Positions 24,790 to 33,869 of a stretch of 64,000 nt of DNA are shown here, one piece after another. The notes below the pieces were generated by a model. It had not been told where the DNA came from. It saw nothing but the letters and a program-made list of their open reading frames with translations, and made no database searches. Within the stretch, counting starts at the first letter, position 1. Every line of letters starts with the position of its first letter. Position numbers and translations under genes: made by a program. Origin of the DNA: Hyphomicrobiales bacterium (lineage in GTDB: Bacteria; Pseudomonadota; Alphaproteobacteria; Rhizobiales; Rhizobiaceae); contig UBXM01000006.1 of the NCBI GenBank assembly GCA_900469445.1, forward strand, positions 62,001 to 126,000, read 5' to 3'.

Positions 24790-26052
24790 TCAGCGGATCA
24801 GGACCGCTCTGAAATCGTTGACATTCGTTCCGGTCGGGCCGGTTTCGAAAAGGTCTCCGATCGCCGCGAAGCCGGAATAGCTGTCGTTTCGCTCCAGCAG
24901 GGCGCGGCCATCAAGGCCGGCGCGCAGCAGACGTTGCGCCGTCGTGCCGTCGACGAAAGCACCGGCATTGTTTTCCGAGCCATCGATCCCATCGGTATCG
25001 GCTGCCAGTGCGACGACCTCCGTGCCGCCGATCGCCAAGGCAAACGACAAGGCGAATTCTCCGTTTCGTCCACCTTTGCCGCCCTTGGAGCGAAGCGTCA
25101 CCGTGGTTTCCCCACCGGAGAGCAGCACGGTCGGTTTGGTGAACGGACGATCCTTCAACGAGACTTCACGAGCGATGGCCGCATGTACGAGGGCGACATC
25201 ACGCGCTTCGCCTTCGATGGAATCCGAGAGGATATGCGCGTCGACGCCGCAGGTGCGGGCAAGCGCAGCCGCAGCTTCGAGTGAAACCCCGGCAGATGCG
25301 ATGATATGGCATTCGTTTTTCGCAAAACGAGGATCTTCTGGACGGGGTGCGTCGGCTTCCGACGAATTGAGATGCGAGATGATGCTCGCCGGCAGGTCCA
25401 TCCGATACTGCTCGATGATTGTGAGCGCTTCCTTTCGCGTGCTGCTATCGGGTACCGTTGGACCGGAGGCGACGAAGGCGGGATTGTCGCCGGGTATATC
25501 CGATACGATCAGGCTGACCACACGCGCTTTCGTTGCCGCGGCCAGTCGTCCGCCCTTGATCGTAGAGACATGCTTGCGCACCACGTTCATGGCCGAGATG
25601 GGCGCGCCGGAAGCAAGAAGCGCCTCGTTGAGCGCGATCTCGTCCTGAAGGGTCAGCCCCTCCGGAGGTGATGGGAGCAAGGCGGAGCCGCCACCGCAGA
25701 CAAGTGCGATGACCAGATCACCTTCTCCAAGGCCCGACACCGCCTCCATCAACCGGCGGCTTGCAGCAAGGCCAGCCTCATCCGGTACAGGATGGGCGGC
25801 TTCGATGATCTCGATAGTTTTCGTTTCGCAGCCGTAGCCGTATCGGGTGACAACCACGCCGCTCAGCGCGGGCCCGTTCCACAGCGTCTCCAGAGCCGCC
25901 GCCATCTGTGCGGCTCCCTTGCCGGCACCGACCACCACCGTTCGGCCGTTTGCAGGTGGTTGCGGCAGGTGCGTGCGAATGCCGTTAAGGGGATCCGCAG
26001 CCTTCACGGCAGCCTCAAATAGCAACTCCAGCAGCTGGCGTTCACCGGTCAT
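24790..26052 (-). CDS. glycerate 2-kinase (GckA/TtuD, MOFRL family)
   Basis: This 420-residue cytoplasmic enzyme phosphorylates glycerate to 2-phosphoglycerate with ATP. It has an N-terminal DUF4147 domain (TVVVGAGKGAAQMAAALE near 38, CGGGSALLPSPPEGLTLQDE near 115, MNVVRKHVSTIKGGRLA near 155, SDIPGDNPAFVASGPTVPD near 190) and a C-terminal MOFRL domain (LLSGGETTVTL, GGKGGRNGEFALSFA, ADTDGIDGSENNAGA). It is often annotated as hydroxypyruvate reductase, but the family activity is kinase. It is convergent with the HtrA-like gene, with 4 bp between the stops. Confidence 0.92.
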   Translation of the reverse strand: MTGERQLLELLFEAAVKAADPLNGIRTHLPQPPANGRTVVVGAGKGAAQMAAALETLWNGPALSGVVVTRYGYGCETKTIEIIEAAHPVPDEAGLAASRRLMEAVSGLGEGDLVIALVCGGGSALLPSPPEGLTLQDEIALNEALLASGAPISAMNVVRKHVSTIKGGRLAAATKARVVSLIVSDIPGDNPAFVASGPTVPDSSTRKEALTIIEQYRMDLPASIISHLNSSEADAPRPEDPRFAKNECHIIASAGVSLEAAAALARTCGVDAHILSDSIEGEARDVALVHAAIAREVSLKDRPFTKPTVLLSGGETTVTLRSKGGKGGRNGEFALSFALAIGGTEVVALAADTDGIDGSENNAGAFVDGTTAQRLLRAGLDGRALLERNDSYSGFAAIGDLFETGPTGTNVNDFRAVLIR

Positions 26053-26166
26053 CGCATGTCCTCATCCTGACGAACTGTTCTGACCATGGCGGTCGACATG
26101 CGTCAACCGCAGTTTCGGTCAGCCGAAGCTGAAAGAGAGAGGATTTGAACCGGTCCCTGTGTCCGG

Positions 26167-26775
26167 CTACCAGGCACCGGCGAGAGAATTTCCAACAAGC
26201 GGGATGTCTTTGATCGTTCCCTGCTTCTCCTGAACGGAGATCGATGCGGGAATCTGCCTCGGCGATTTGCGGAACCATTTTGCCGCGACGGTTGCGAGGT
26301 CTCCGATCATCGCGTGCTTGCGCCAATCCGCGAACCGCCGAGCGGTCGCTTCGGGTTCCGAGCGATAGAAGAAGTCGCCCGACCGCTCGAGGCCGTTGAT
26401 CGACGTTGCCATCTCGGACATGGGGCGCTGGAACATCTTGGACGGCACCGACAGGTCTTTTGCGCTTTCCGAAAAAGCCGGCGCCATGAAATCGATAGCC
26501 CAACCGTCGGCCTCAACCCAGCAGTGAAAATTCTCCCCGGCGCCAGTGACGAAGCCGTCCTCGCGATGATCGGCAAAAAGAATGACGGTGCCATCGAGAT
26601 TATATGCCGCAAGGCCGCCCTTCGGCGTCGCATCGAGCTTGTAGTGCTGCTTGAGGATGAAGGCGCCGAATGTGCTGAAATACATGGCAGCCGTCGCCGG
26701 GTCGGCATTCTCATTGACCAGAAGGCTGTTGATGACCTTGTAAATCCGGTGATAGTCACTTTGTTTGATCAACAT
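26167..26775 (-). CDS. DUF2026 protein
   Basis: This 202-residue protein matches my recollection of the DUF2026 family: an N-terminal YHRIYKVINSLLVNENADP, AAMYFSTFGAFILKQHYKLDA near 40, and the conserved NFHCWVEADGWAIDFMAP near 85. That Cys/His/Asp arrangement resembles a cysteine-hydrolase (transglutaminase-like) core: Cys in HCWVE, His in the same motif, and Asp in IDFMAP. The catalytic assignment is inference. I chose the ATG at 26775 (MLIKQSD); eight further upstream in-frame codons look non-homologous. It appears to be a single gene. Confidence 0.72.
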   Translation of the reverse strand: MLIKQSDYHRIYKVINSLLVNENADPATAAMYFSTFGAFILKQHYKLDATPKGGLAAYNLDGTVILFADHREDGFVTGAGENFHCWVEADGWAIDFMAPAFSESAKDLSVPSKMFQRPMSEMATSINGLERSGDFFYRSEPEATARRFADWRKHAMIGDLATVAAKWFRKSPRQIPASISVQEKQGTIKDIPLVGNSLAGAW

Positions 26776-26903
26776 GTCTGCCTGCCCTTCAAGTCTCAAT
26801 CTGGGGCGCCATTAGCGCATCGTTCCGACAATCGGAATCTGTTTTCGGCGGGATCGGTCCGCAGTCTTGATGCTTCCATCCGACAACGAGCATCCATGCG
26901 GCC

Positions 26904-26941
26904 AAAAAAATGGAGCCGCGTTGTTTGCAACGCGGCTCCAT
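26904..26941 (-). terminator. rho-independent terminator of the cold-shock gene
   Basis: GGAGCCGCGTTG pairs perfectly with CAACGCGGCTCC around a 4-base loop, with one A-T pair extending each end. On the minus strand a run of seven T follows (26910-26904). It is a textbook intrinsic terminator 26 bp after the cold-shock gene. Confidence 0.92.
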
Positions 26942-26966
26942 CGAGCATCAGATGTCAGTGATCCGC

Positions 26967-27170
26967 TTACAGCGGGTTGACGTTTTCAGCCTTAGACTTG
27001 CCGGTCTTGCGATCCTGGCCGAGTTCGTAGCTGACCTTCTGGCCGTCACGCAGAGCGGCACCGTAGGCGACCGCCGAAATGTGCACGAACACGTCCGCGC
27101 CGCCGTTTTCAGGCGTGATAAAGCCGAAGCCCTTGTCTTGGTTGAAAAATTTTACAGTGCCGGTCGCCAT
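26967..27170 (-). CDS. cspA: cold-shock protein
   Basis: This 67-residue single-domain OB-fold RNA/DNA-binding protein has both RNP motifs: [18 protein letters not shown] (RNP1, KGFGFI) and DVFVHISAV (RNP2, VFVHI). It melts RNA secondary structure. It is monocistronic, closed by a strong intrinsic terminator. About 150 bp without a gene lie upstream, enough for the long 5' leader typical of cold-shock mRNAs, though I cannot identify a defined cold box. Confidence 0.95.
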   Translation of the reverse strand: MATGTVKFFNQDKGFGFITPENGGADVFVHISAVAYGAALRDGQKVSYELGQDRKTGKSKAENVNPL

Positions 27171-27317
27171 CAGAGTTCCCTGTTCAATTGGAGCATGTGC
27201 CCCACAAAATCATATGCCGATGCAGAAGTGCCCCGTCATACAGATACCACGCCGCAAGACGCTTGATCGTTACATATCCCGAATTTAGGGCTCAGGTAAA
27301 CCTTATGAAAGCAACCT

Positions 27318-27926
27318 CTAGCAAAATCCGTTCAGCTTCAGGATTTTATGTGCCTCGATGGAGGCCCGAAGCAGGTCTTCGGAATTGCGATTTCCCTGAT
27401 TTGCGTCAGGATGGTGCATCTTCAGCCGTTCTTTGTAACGGGTTCTGATTTCCTCGGGCGTCGCATCCTCCGAAAGCCCAAGCGTCTCGAAAGCCTTGGC
27501 TTCGAGAACCTTCAGCTTGCGTGCCTGGAAAGCTCGTTTCTCCAGCAGGCGCTGCGCCGCCGACTTGCGGGCATTGATAGACTTGGCCGAGCCGGACCTG
27601 GAAGTGGACGGAAGCGGCGCTTCCTTTGCCTCGGTGAAGGCCGTGCCTGTCGTCACGCGGCTCCCGGCAGCCGCTTCCTTCTGGTAGCGGGCAACTTCGG
27701 GACTGGAGAGGGCGGTGGAGTAGTTATAGCCCTTGTTGTATTCCTTCACGTGTTCGAGACAGAAGGAAAGATACAGTCCATCCGCCGCGCCGCCGACGGG
27801 CGCGCGATGCGGACCAACCTTTTCGCAACCGTCCCACTGGCACTTCGGGCCAACGGGTTCGGTCGGTTTGGCCACCCGCTTCTTGGTGGACTTGAGGCTT
27901 ACGAAAATTTTTGAATCAGACGTCAT
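27318..27926 (-). CDS. DnaJ-like J-domain protein
   Basis: This 202-residue protein has a C-terminal J domain at about residues 144-200: FETLGLSEDATPEEIRTRYKERL, then HHPDANQGN with the HPD tripeptide that stimulates DnaK ATPase activity. The N-terminal part has a small cysteine/histidine-bearing segment (PKCQWDGCEKVGPHRAP, then FCLEHVKEYNKGYNY), possibly zinc-binding, and a low-complexity Ser/Ala/Lys linker. It lacks the G/F and zinc-finger regions of DnaJ. It is a rhizobial-type accessory co-chaperone; its client is unknown. The start is the ATG at 27926 (MTSDSK). Confidence 0.85.
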   Translation of the reverse strand: MTSDSKIFVSLKSTKKRVAKPTEPVGPKCQWDGCEKVGPHRAPVGGAADGLYLSFCLEHVKEYNKGYNYSTALSSPEVARYQKEAAAGSRVTTGTAFTEAKEAPLPSTSRSGSAKSINARKSAAQRLLEKRAFQARKLKVLEAKAFETLGLSEDATPEEIRTRYKERLKMHHPDANQGNRNSEDLLRASIEAHKILKLNGFC

Positions 27927-28032
27927 GGCCCGTATATGACGACAACATCGCGGCATGGCAAGAATGCTCGAACATGCCTGCGATGTCGATTCGTCACAAA
28001 TAGCTCCCGTGATGCAAATGAGCTTGATGCAA

Positions 28033-28635
28033 TCAGCTCGCAGGAGTTGGTTCGCCGATGGAGAGCATCAGCCTGTTTGCCCAGTTGAAGAAGGCCGCCC
28101 CATGCACGACGTCGGAGATTTCCTCGTCTGACAAGCCAACGTCACGGAGACGTTTTGCATGATCCGCACTGAAGGCGGGCGGCGTGGCACTGAGAGCAAC
28201 GGAGGCCGCGACGATTGCATTCCAACGGTCGCCGAGATCAGCGGTAACGCCTTCGTCCAGAAGCTTCTGCACATCGGCTTCGCGCTTGGAATATTGCGAG
28301 GCAAAGCGTGAATGCACCGAGGCGCAGAGAATGCAGCCGTTCAGCCGTGATGCGGCGGTGGCAGCCAGTTCCCGCTCGGCGCGGGGCAAGCCATCCTTCG
28401 TGTTATAGAATATGTCGTTGTCGGTCTTGGTGCGGGCTTCCAGAATATCGGGATCACGCACCAGAAGCGCAAAATAGGCGGATTTGGCTCGCGCCTTGTC
28501 GACCAGGGCCTCATAGTGGCGGTCGGTCAGTTCGACTTCGGCCAGCGGCTGCAACCATGCAGTCCAGCCGATCTTGTCCTGGGTGAAGACGACAGGCGGG
28601 TATTCGACGGCGGGTTCGATAACGGTATCAGACAT
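28033..28635 (-). CDS. AhpD-like alkylhydroperoxidase-domain protein (Avi_7169-type)
   Basis: This 200-residue protein has a carboxymuconolactone decarboxylase/AhpD fold and the redox motif CILCASVH (Cys-x2-Cys-x3-His) within SRLNGCILCASVHSRFASQYS. That motif is characteristic of peroxidase-type AhpD proteins, which reduce peroxides or recycle partner thiols. From memory it resembles the alkylhydroperoxidase-domain family named after Avi_7169 of Agrobacterium vitis, found beside LLM monooxygenases and peptide-type ABC transporters. It is last in its operon, 13 bp after the sister CMD gene. The start is the ATG at 28635 (MSDTVIE). Confidence 0.85.
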   Translation of the reverse strand: MSDTVIEPAVEYPPVVFTQDKIGWTAWLQPLAEVELTDRHYEALVDKARAKSAYFALLVRDPDILEARTKTDNDIFYNTKDGLPRAERELAATAASRLNGCILCASVHSRFASQYSKREADVQKLLDEGVTADLGDRWNAIVAASVALSATPPAFSADHAKRLRDVGLSDEEISDVVHGAAFFNWANRLMLSIGEPTPAS

Positions 28636-28648
28636 GAAATGTTCTCCG

Positions 28649-29245
28649 TTAGGCTGCAGCCAGGACCCGAAGGCCGGCGGCGACGCGGATCTGGAATGCG
28701 AGGAAGGAAACGAGCTGCGACAGGGTGACAGTGCCGGTCGTGCTCCATCCGGCGGATAGCAGCTTCTGCAGTTCTGCGGGGCTGGCGTCACGCGGGCGAT
28801 ATGTCAGGAGATGGGCATGTTCCAAAGCTGCGGCGAGCCTATCCCCAAGGACGGCACGGTCTGCCGGGCCGAGTTTCAGGATCAGGCCATCGGTATTTTC
28901 CGCACTCAACGGTCCGTCGGGATAGTGGCCATAGGGGCCTTTGGTTGCGTTAAGCTCGGCTAGTGCTTTTATCGTTGCCAGAACCACCGCCCCGTTTTCG
29001 AGGCCAGCCAGCTTGTTGCCGTAGAATTCCGCGATGCCCTGGTCTGCGTGCAACGCTGCGACGAAGGTTGCGACGGCAAAACGCTCGACACGCGATGCCT
29101 GACTTGCGTCTACGGGTTCGAAAAGAGCGGTCCAGCTTTTATGTGCATGTTCCCTGGTGATCGGGCGACGACCACGCAGCGCATCGGCTGGCGTATCCGG
29201 CGTGATCCCGACGAGATGGTCGATAACGTCGATTGTATCGGTCAT
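28649..29245 (-). CDS. CMD-domain protein without cysteines (Avi_7170-type)
   Basis: This 198-residue protein is of the carboxymuconolactone-decarboxylase-like fold (TWTALFEP-like N-terminal segment, FAVATFVAALHADQGIAEFYGNKL near 57, and a C-terminal LSQLVSFLAFQIRVAAGLRVLAA). It contains no cysteine at all, so it cannot do the dithiol chemistry of AhpD. It probably acts as a structural or acid-base partner of the AhpD-like protein encoded next. It resembles the family I recall as CMD domain protein, Avi_7170 family. It lies 25 bp after the LLM monooxygenase gene. Confidence 0.82.
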   Translation of the reverse strand: MTDTIDVIDHLVGITPDTPADALRGRRPITREHAHKSWTALFEPVDASQASRVERFAVATFVAALHADQGIAEFYGNKLAGLENGAVVLATIKALAELNATKGPYGHYPDGPLSAENTDGLILKLGPADRAVLGDRLAAALEHAHLLTYRPRDASPAELQKLLSAGWSTTGTVTLSQLVSFLAFQIRVAAGLRVLAAA

Positions 29246-29270
29246 GAATGTCTCTTTCGATTATCGGCTG

Positions 29271-30308
29271 TTACTGAGCGGCGACGAGCTGCGGCCCGGA
29301 AGATCTTAACCAGCCGAGGGCCGGCGCGACTTCCGCTGCGATCAGCTCGATCGAGCGCAGGATTTCGGCATGGGGCGGGTCGATGGAATGGACCTGAAAG
29401 ACGATGTCCGTTGCGCGTGCGAGGGCACTGTCCTTCTTCAACGATGCAATCACATCGTCCGGCGTGCCGACATGGCTGTCCAGCGCCTTGATCAGGTCCT
29501 CAAGCTTGTCACCCTCGATCCGGTGACCGGCAGCAGCGAAACGGTCGGCAACACGCCGAAGGCCGGTTTCGGCAAAGGCGAGTGCACGCTTGCGGTCGTC
29601 GGCAACGAAGAGGCTGCGTGAACCGAGAATGCGTGGCGCGCGGCCCGCCGGCAGGCCGGAGAGGTAGGCGTCGATGATCGGGTTCTGTATTTCGTCCAGC
29701 GTCGCATCGGGAGTGTCTGCCGGGCGCGGCTGGGTTCTCGACAACATCAGGCCGTCGCCGCTCAGGCCCGCGAGACGGGCACCATTGGCTGAAAAGGTTG
29801 CAAGCCATACCCGGTCGAGCAGATGCGGAGCATCGGGATAAAGGTGGTTGCCGCCATGCAGAACCTTTCCGGCCCAGGCATCACGAACGACCGCCAGGTT
29901 TTCGGCATAGACTTCGCCGCGACGGTCGGAATTGATGCCGAAGGCTTCGAAGGATTCCTTCGTGCCGCCGGTGCCGAAGCCCACTTCCAGCCGTCCGCCT
30001 GACAGAAGGTCCAGCACGGCCGTGTCTTCAGCCACGCGCAGCGCATTTTCCATCGGCAGGGTGATGACGCCTGTGCCAAGGCGGATTTTCGATGTGCGGG
30101 CCGCGACATGGGAAAGAAAGACCGCAGGCGAGGGGAGGCCGCCTTCTTCAGCATGAAAGTGGTGCTGGGCAATCCAGGCGCTGTCGAAGCCGTTTTCCTC
30201 GGCATGGATGATCTGTTCCGCTGCCAGGCGATAGCGCTCCCCTGCGGGGACGTCGTCTAGCAGGCGTGTGAAAAAGCCGAGGCGTTTTTGAGCAATCTTG
30301 CTGGTCAT
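29271..30308 (-). CDS. FMN-dependent luciferase-like monooxygenase
   Basis: This 345-residue protein has the bacterial-luciferase/LLM TIM barrel: the N-terminal GFFTRLLD strand, AEENGFDSAWIAQHHF near 33, SKIRLGTGVITLPMENALRVAEDTAVLDLLSGGRLEVGFGTG near 72, and an F420/FMN-binding pattern. Such enzymes use reduced FMN and oxygen to oxidise, desulfonate or cleave small molecules. It is translationally coupled to the ABC ATPase gene (4-bp overlap) and followed by two CMD/AhpD-like genes. It resembles the KPN_01858-type family, always seen with this transporter as far as I recall. The substrate is unknown. Confidence 0.88.
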   Translation of the reverse strand: MTSKIAQKRLGFFTRLLDDVPAGERYRLAAEQIIHAEENGFDSAWIAQHHFHAEEGGLPSPAVFLSHVAARTSKIRLGTGVITLPMENALRVAEDTAVLDLLSGGRLEVGFGTGGTKESFEAFGINSDRRGEVYAENLAVVRDAWAGKVLHGGNHLYPDAPHLLDRVWLATFSANGARLAGLSGDGLMLSRTQPRPADTPDATLDEIQNPIIDAYLSGLPAGRAPRILGSRSLFVADDRKRALAFAETGLRRVADRFAAAGHRIEGDKLEDLIKALDSHVGTPDDVIASLKKDSALARATDIVFQVHSIDPPHAEILRSIELIAAEVAPALGWLRSSGPQLVAAQ

Positions 30309-31957
30309 GACAAAGGTCCTGTTTTTATAGGCCGCCGTGATGTTTCGGCGCGTGGAAATTTCTGTCCGGGAATGGCCTCGATGAGCTCGCGCGTGTAGGC
30401 GGTGGAGGCAGAAGAAAAGACGTCTTCGACGGTGCCGTAATCGACCTGCCTGCCATTGTGCAGGACGGAAACCGTGTCGGCGATCTGCCGCACGACTGCG
30501 AGATCGTGGGAAACGAAGACATAGGTCAGACCGAGATCCCGCTGCAATTCGGCAAGCAGGTCGAGGATCTGCGCCTGAACCGTGACGTCGAGCGCCGAAA
30601 CCGCCTCGTCGAGCACGACGACTTCCGGTTCGAGCACCAGTGCGCGGGCAATCGCCACGCGCTGGCGCTGACCACCGGAAAGGGCGTGTGGCAGACGGGA
30701 GAGAACCGTCAGAGGAAGGCCGACACGTTCGATGATGGCGCGAACGCGAGTTTCGCGCTCGGTCCGCGGCAACGGATCGAAATTGAGCAGCGGCTCCTCG
30801 ACGATTGCCTGCACCGTCTGGCGGGGATCGAGCGAGGCCCAGGGGTTCTGGTAGACGAGCTGCACTTTGCGCCGGAACTGTCTCAAGCCTTCGGCACGGA
30901 GGCTTGCGACATCGAGATCGCCGATACGGATTTCACCGGATGTCGGTTTCTGGAAACCGGCGATCGAACGGATTGTCGTCGTCTTGCCCGAGCCGCTTTC
31001 GCCAACCACCGCATGGGTTGTTCCGCGTGCAACGTTGAACGAAATGCCGTCGACGGCACGAAAGTTCTTGCCGGTCGGCAAGGCGAAGTTCTGGACCAGA
31101 TTGGTGATGGTCAAAGCGGCGGGCCGGCCTGGCTCGACGGGCGGACGAGGCTTGGCGGCAGCAAGTGATGGCGCATCGGAGAGCAGCTTTCGGGTATAGG
31201 CGCTCTGCGGCGAGGCCAGCACGTCTGCAGTTTTTCCCTGTTCCTGAATACGTCCGCCCTGAAGCACGATGATGCGCTCCGACCGATCGGCGGCAACACC
31301 GAGATCGTGGGTGACGAGAAGGACGGAGGTACCGTGCTCGCGGCGCAGGTCGTCGATCAGGTCGAGGATGCGGCGCTGCACGGTGACGTCCAGCGCGGAT
31401 GTCGGCTCGTCGGCGATGATCAGCGCAGGACGCAGGGCGATGGCGATGGCGATCAGCACGCGCTGCTTCATGCCGCCGGAAAGTTCGTGCGGATATTGGC
31501 GTATCCGCAGCTCCGGCTCCGAAAGGCCGACATTGGCGAGAAGTTCGATCACCCTGCGATCTGCTTCGCGTCGGTCGAGCCGTCCGTGAATTTCGAGGAT
31601 TTCGCGTACCTGCGCGCCGATGGTGAGAACCGGATTGAGCGAACTGCCCGGATCCTGCGGCACGAGGCTGACGACGGCGCCGCGGATCGAGCGCAGGCGG
31701 CGGGCGCTCCAGTGGCTGATATCCTCGCCATTGAGAAGGATGGAACCGTTTTCGACGCGGCCGTTATTCGCGAGCAGGCCGATCACGGCCTGGGCGGTCG
31801 AGGTCTTGCCGGACCCGCTTTCGCCGACCAGCGCCACGACTTCACCCGGCGCGACGGTGAAGGATACGCCATGCACGACCGTCGAGCGTTCATCACCCTG
31901 GCTGTAGGAAATGTCGAGATTGCGGACGTCCAGGACGGGATTGGCGGAAATGCTCAT
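30305..31957 (-). CDS. fused two-domain peptide/opine-type ABC ATPase
   Basis: This 550-residue protein fuses DppD- and DppF-like ATPases in one chain. The first cassette has Walker A GESGSGKTS near residue 45, signature LSGGMKQR near 165 and Walker B LIIADEPTSALD. The second has Walker A GESGSGKTT near 325, the Q-loop VYQNPWASLDPR, signature LSGGQRQR near 445 and Walker B VVVLDEAVSALD. In that last motif Ala replaces the usual proline of the DEP element. I chose the ATG at 31957, overlapping the permease stop as ATGA. An extended frame upstream runs antisense-like over the permease gene and is rejected. Confidence 0.92.
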   Translation of the reverse strand: MSISANPVLDVRNLDISYSQGDERSTVVHGVSFTVAPGEVVALVGESGSGKTSTAQAVIGLLANNGRVENGSILLNGEDISHWSARRLRSIRGAVVSLVPQDPGSSLNPVLTIGAQVREILEIHGRLDRREADRRVIELLANVGLSEPELRIRQYPHELSGGMKQRVLIAIAIALRPALIIADEPTSALDVTVQRRILDLIDDLRREHGTSVLLVTHDLGVAADRSERIIVLQGGRIQEQGKTADVLASPQSAYTRKLLSDAPSLAAAKPRPPVEPGRPAALTITNLVQNFALPTGKNFRAVDGISFNVARGTTHAVVGESGSGKTTTIRSIAGFQKPTSGEIRIGDLDVASLRAEGLRQFRRKVQLVYQNPWASLDPRQTVQAIVEEPLLNFDPLPRTERETRVRAIIERVGLPLTVLSRLPHALSGGQRQRVAIARALVLEPEVVVLDEAVSALDVTVQAQILDLLAELQRDLGLTYVFVSHDLAVVRQIADTVSVLHNGRQVDYGTVEDVFSSASTAYTRELIEAIPGQKFPRAETSRRPIKTGPLS

Positions 31958-32844
31958 CGGGTGCTCCTTCCGATCGACTGGCTGATGCGGTTGGCCGACA
32001 AGACGACGGCGACGACGATGAGGCCGGGAGCAGCCGTCAGCCACCATGCCGTGGCGAGATAGTTGCGGCCTTCGGCGATCAGCAGACCCCATTCCGGCGT
32101 CGGCGGTGGTGCGCCGTAACCGAGGAAGCCGAGGGTCGAGATCTGCAGGATAGCCCAGCCGAACTGGACGGCGGTATAGGCGACGACCGAGGTCAGCGAA
32201 TTGGGCAGGATATGCCGCCACAGGACCTTGCCGAACGTGCCGCCGCTGCCGAAGGCGGCTTCGACGAATTCGGCATTGCGCACGCGCACGACTTCCGACC
32301 GCATAAGGCGGGCAAAACCGGCGATTGCCGTTGCACCGACCGCGATTGCTGCATTGAGCGTGCCGAAGCCGAGCAGGATGATGATGCTGAGCGAAAGCAG
32401 CAGGGTCGGGATCGACAGAAGCACATCGACCAGCCGCATCAGGATTTCGTCGACACGCCCGCGAACCGACCCGGCAATCAGGCCAAGCCCGCTGCCGACG
32501 ACAAGCCCGACGCCGACGGCGGCAATCGCGCCCGACAGCGAATGAACCGCGCCATAGACGATACGGGCAAACAGGTCGCGGCCAAGCGAATCCGTGCCAA
32601 GAATATGCAGTGCTGACGGTGCCTTGAGCTGTCCACCCGGTGTGCCCTGCAGTGGATCGTAGCTGGTGAAGATCCCCGGCACGACCGCCCAGAGAAGCAC
32701 GAGGCCAAGCACCAGCCAGGCAAGAGCAAGGCCATAAGGGAAGTTGCGCAGGATGCTCAAAACATCACGGCCACTGCCGGAACGGCTCGAGGTCTCGGCC
32801 GTCGTTGTTGGGGTGAGGTGAACGAAAGTGTCGAGGCTGGTCAT
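31954..32844 (-). CDS. peptide/opine-type ABC permease, DppC type
   Basis: This 296-residue permease has the DppC hallmark ILGTDSLGRDLFARIVYGAVHSL near residue 82 and the EAA-like region RNAEFVEAAFGSGGTFGKVLWRHILPNS. The C-terminal part is STLGFLGYGAPPPTPEWGLLIAEGRNYL, in which Tyr and Ala replace the more usual LG at the FLGLG position. It has about six membrane helices. The start is the ATG at 32844, overlapping the DppB-type stop by 4 bp. A longer frame reading back to 33270 lies within the partner permease and is not used. Confidence 0.91.
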   Translation of the reverse strand: MTSLDTFVHLTPTTTAETSSRSGSGRDVLSILRNFPYGLALAWLVLGLVLLWAVVPGIFTSYDPLQGTPGGQLKAPSALHILGTDSLGRDLFARIVYGAVHSLSGAIAAVGVGLVVGSGLGLIAGSVRGRVDEILMRLVDVLLSIPTLLLSLSIIILLGFGTLNAAIAVGATAIAGFARLMRSEVVRVRNAEFVEAAFGSGGTFGKVLWRHILPNSLTSVVAYTAVQFGWAILQISTLGFLGYGAPPPTPEWGLLIAEGRNYLATAWWLTAAPGLIVVAVVLSANRISQSIGRSTR

Positions 32845-33785
32845 GCTGCAGCTCCGCTTCTGTTTCTGAGGCGTGGGTCGAGCAGCGGATAGGCAAGGTC
32901 GACCGCGAGATTGATGGTGACGAAGGCGGCGGCTGAGATGACGACGACGGCCTGAAGCACGGAGAGATCCTGATTGCCGACAGCCTTTTCGGTCAGTCCG
33001 CCGATGCCGTTGAGGCCGAACACGGTTTCGGTGACGACGGCGCCGGCGATCAGTTCGCCGAACAGCACACCGGCGATCGTCAGCGTCGGGAGGATGGCGT
33101 TGCGGGCGACATGCCGCCACAAGAGCCGCGTTTCGCTGGCGCCCTTGGCGCGGGCGACGGCAACGAAGGGGCGGGTACGGATTTCGTCGATATTGCGGAT
33201 GAGGATCTGTGCCAGCGGGGCGGCGATCGGCACGGCAAGCGTCGCGACCGGCAGGATGAGGCTTTCCCACGGGCCGGGATTGATGACCGAGACCAGCCGG
33301 AAGCGGAAGGAGAAAATCTGGATGAGCATGATCGCCAGCCAGAAGACCGGGACCGAGATGAACAGCGAAGGCAGCGACTGGATGGCGTTTCTAAGCCATG
33401 CGAAAGGCGCCATCGAGGAAAGAAAGGCGATGAAGACGGCAAGCAGGGTCGCTGCAAGGAAACCAAGGCCGGCAAGTTTCAGCGTCGGCGGCAGGTTGGT
33501 GGCGAGCTGTGCCGAGACCGGCACGCCGGCCTGCAGCGAATAACCGAAGTCCCCTTGCAGGAAATTGATCAGCGTGTGCCCGTATTGCACGACCAGGTTC
33601 GAATCCACCGCATAGGCTGCCCGGATTTCCGCGACCTGATCGGCGCTCAGGCCGAATTCCGGATTGAGGAACTTGATCAGCACCGCATCGCCGGGCATGG
33701 CCTGCAGCATAATGAAGGACAGCGTGAAGGCAGCCCACAGAACGAGCAGCGCCTGGCCGATCCGTCCGATGACATATCGCGTCAT
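32841..33785 (-). CDS. peptide/opine-type ABC permease, DppB type
   Basis: This 314-residue permease has an N-terminal helix (YVIGRIGQALLVLWAAFTLSFIMLQAMPGDA) and a DppB-type segment FVAVARAKGASETRLLWRHVARNA. It also carries VVTETVFGLNGIGGLTEKAV, the usual extracellular motif. There are six predicted membrane helices. It is the second gene of the operon, 84 bp after the binding-protein gene with a hairpin in between. With the DppC-type permease it forms the channel of the importer for the unknown substrate of the LLM/CMD/AhpD module. Confidence 0.92.
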   Translation of the reverse strand: MTRYVIGRIGQALLVLWAAFTLSFIMLQAMPGDAVLIKFLNPEFGLSADQVAEIRAAYAVDSNLVVQYGHTLINFLQGDFGYSLQAGVPVSAQLATNLPPTLKLAGLGFLAATLLAVFIAFLSSMAPFAWLRNAIQSLPSLFISVPVFWLAIMLIQIFSFRFRLVSVINPGPWESLILPVATLAVPIAAPLAQILIRNIDEIRTRPFVAVARAKGASETRLLWRHVARNAILPTLTIAGVLFGELIAGAVVTETVFGLNGIGGLTEKAVGNQDLSVLQAVVVISAAAFVTINLAVDLAYPLLDPRLRNRSGAAA

Positions 33786-33808
33786 ATCATATCTCCTGGG
33801 AAAGGTCG

Positions 33809-33832
33809 GGTGGCGGCCCGGAGGCCACCACC
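33809..33832 (-). terminator. intercistronic hairpin after binding-protein gene
   Basis: GGTGGCGGCC and GGCCACCACC pair over 10 positions with one mismatch, around a 4-base loop, between the binding-protein stop and the DppB-type permease. There is no T-run. It is probably a transcript-stabilising element rather than a full terminator. Confidence 0.45.
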
Positions 33833-33869
33833 CCTTCGGCTTGGGAGGCCTGTTATTTGTCTAGTCCAG

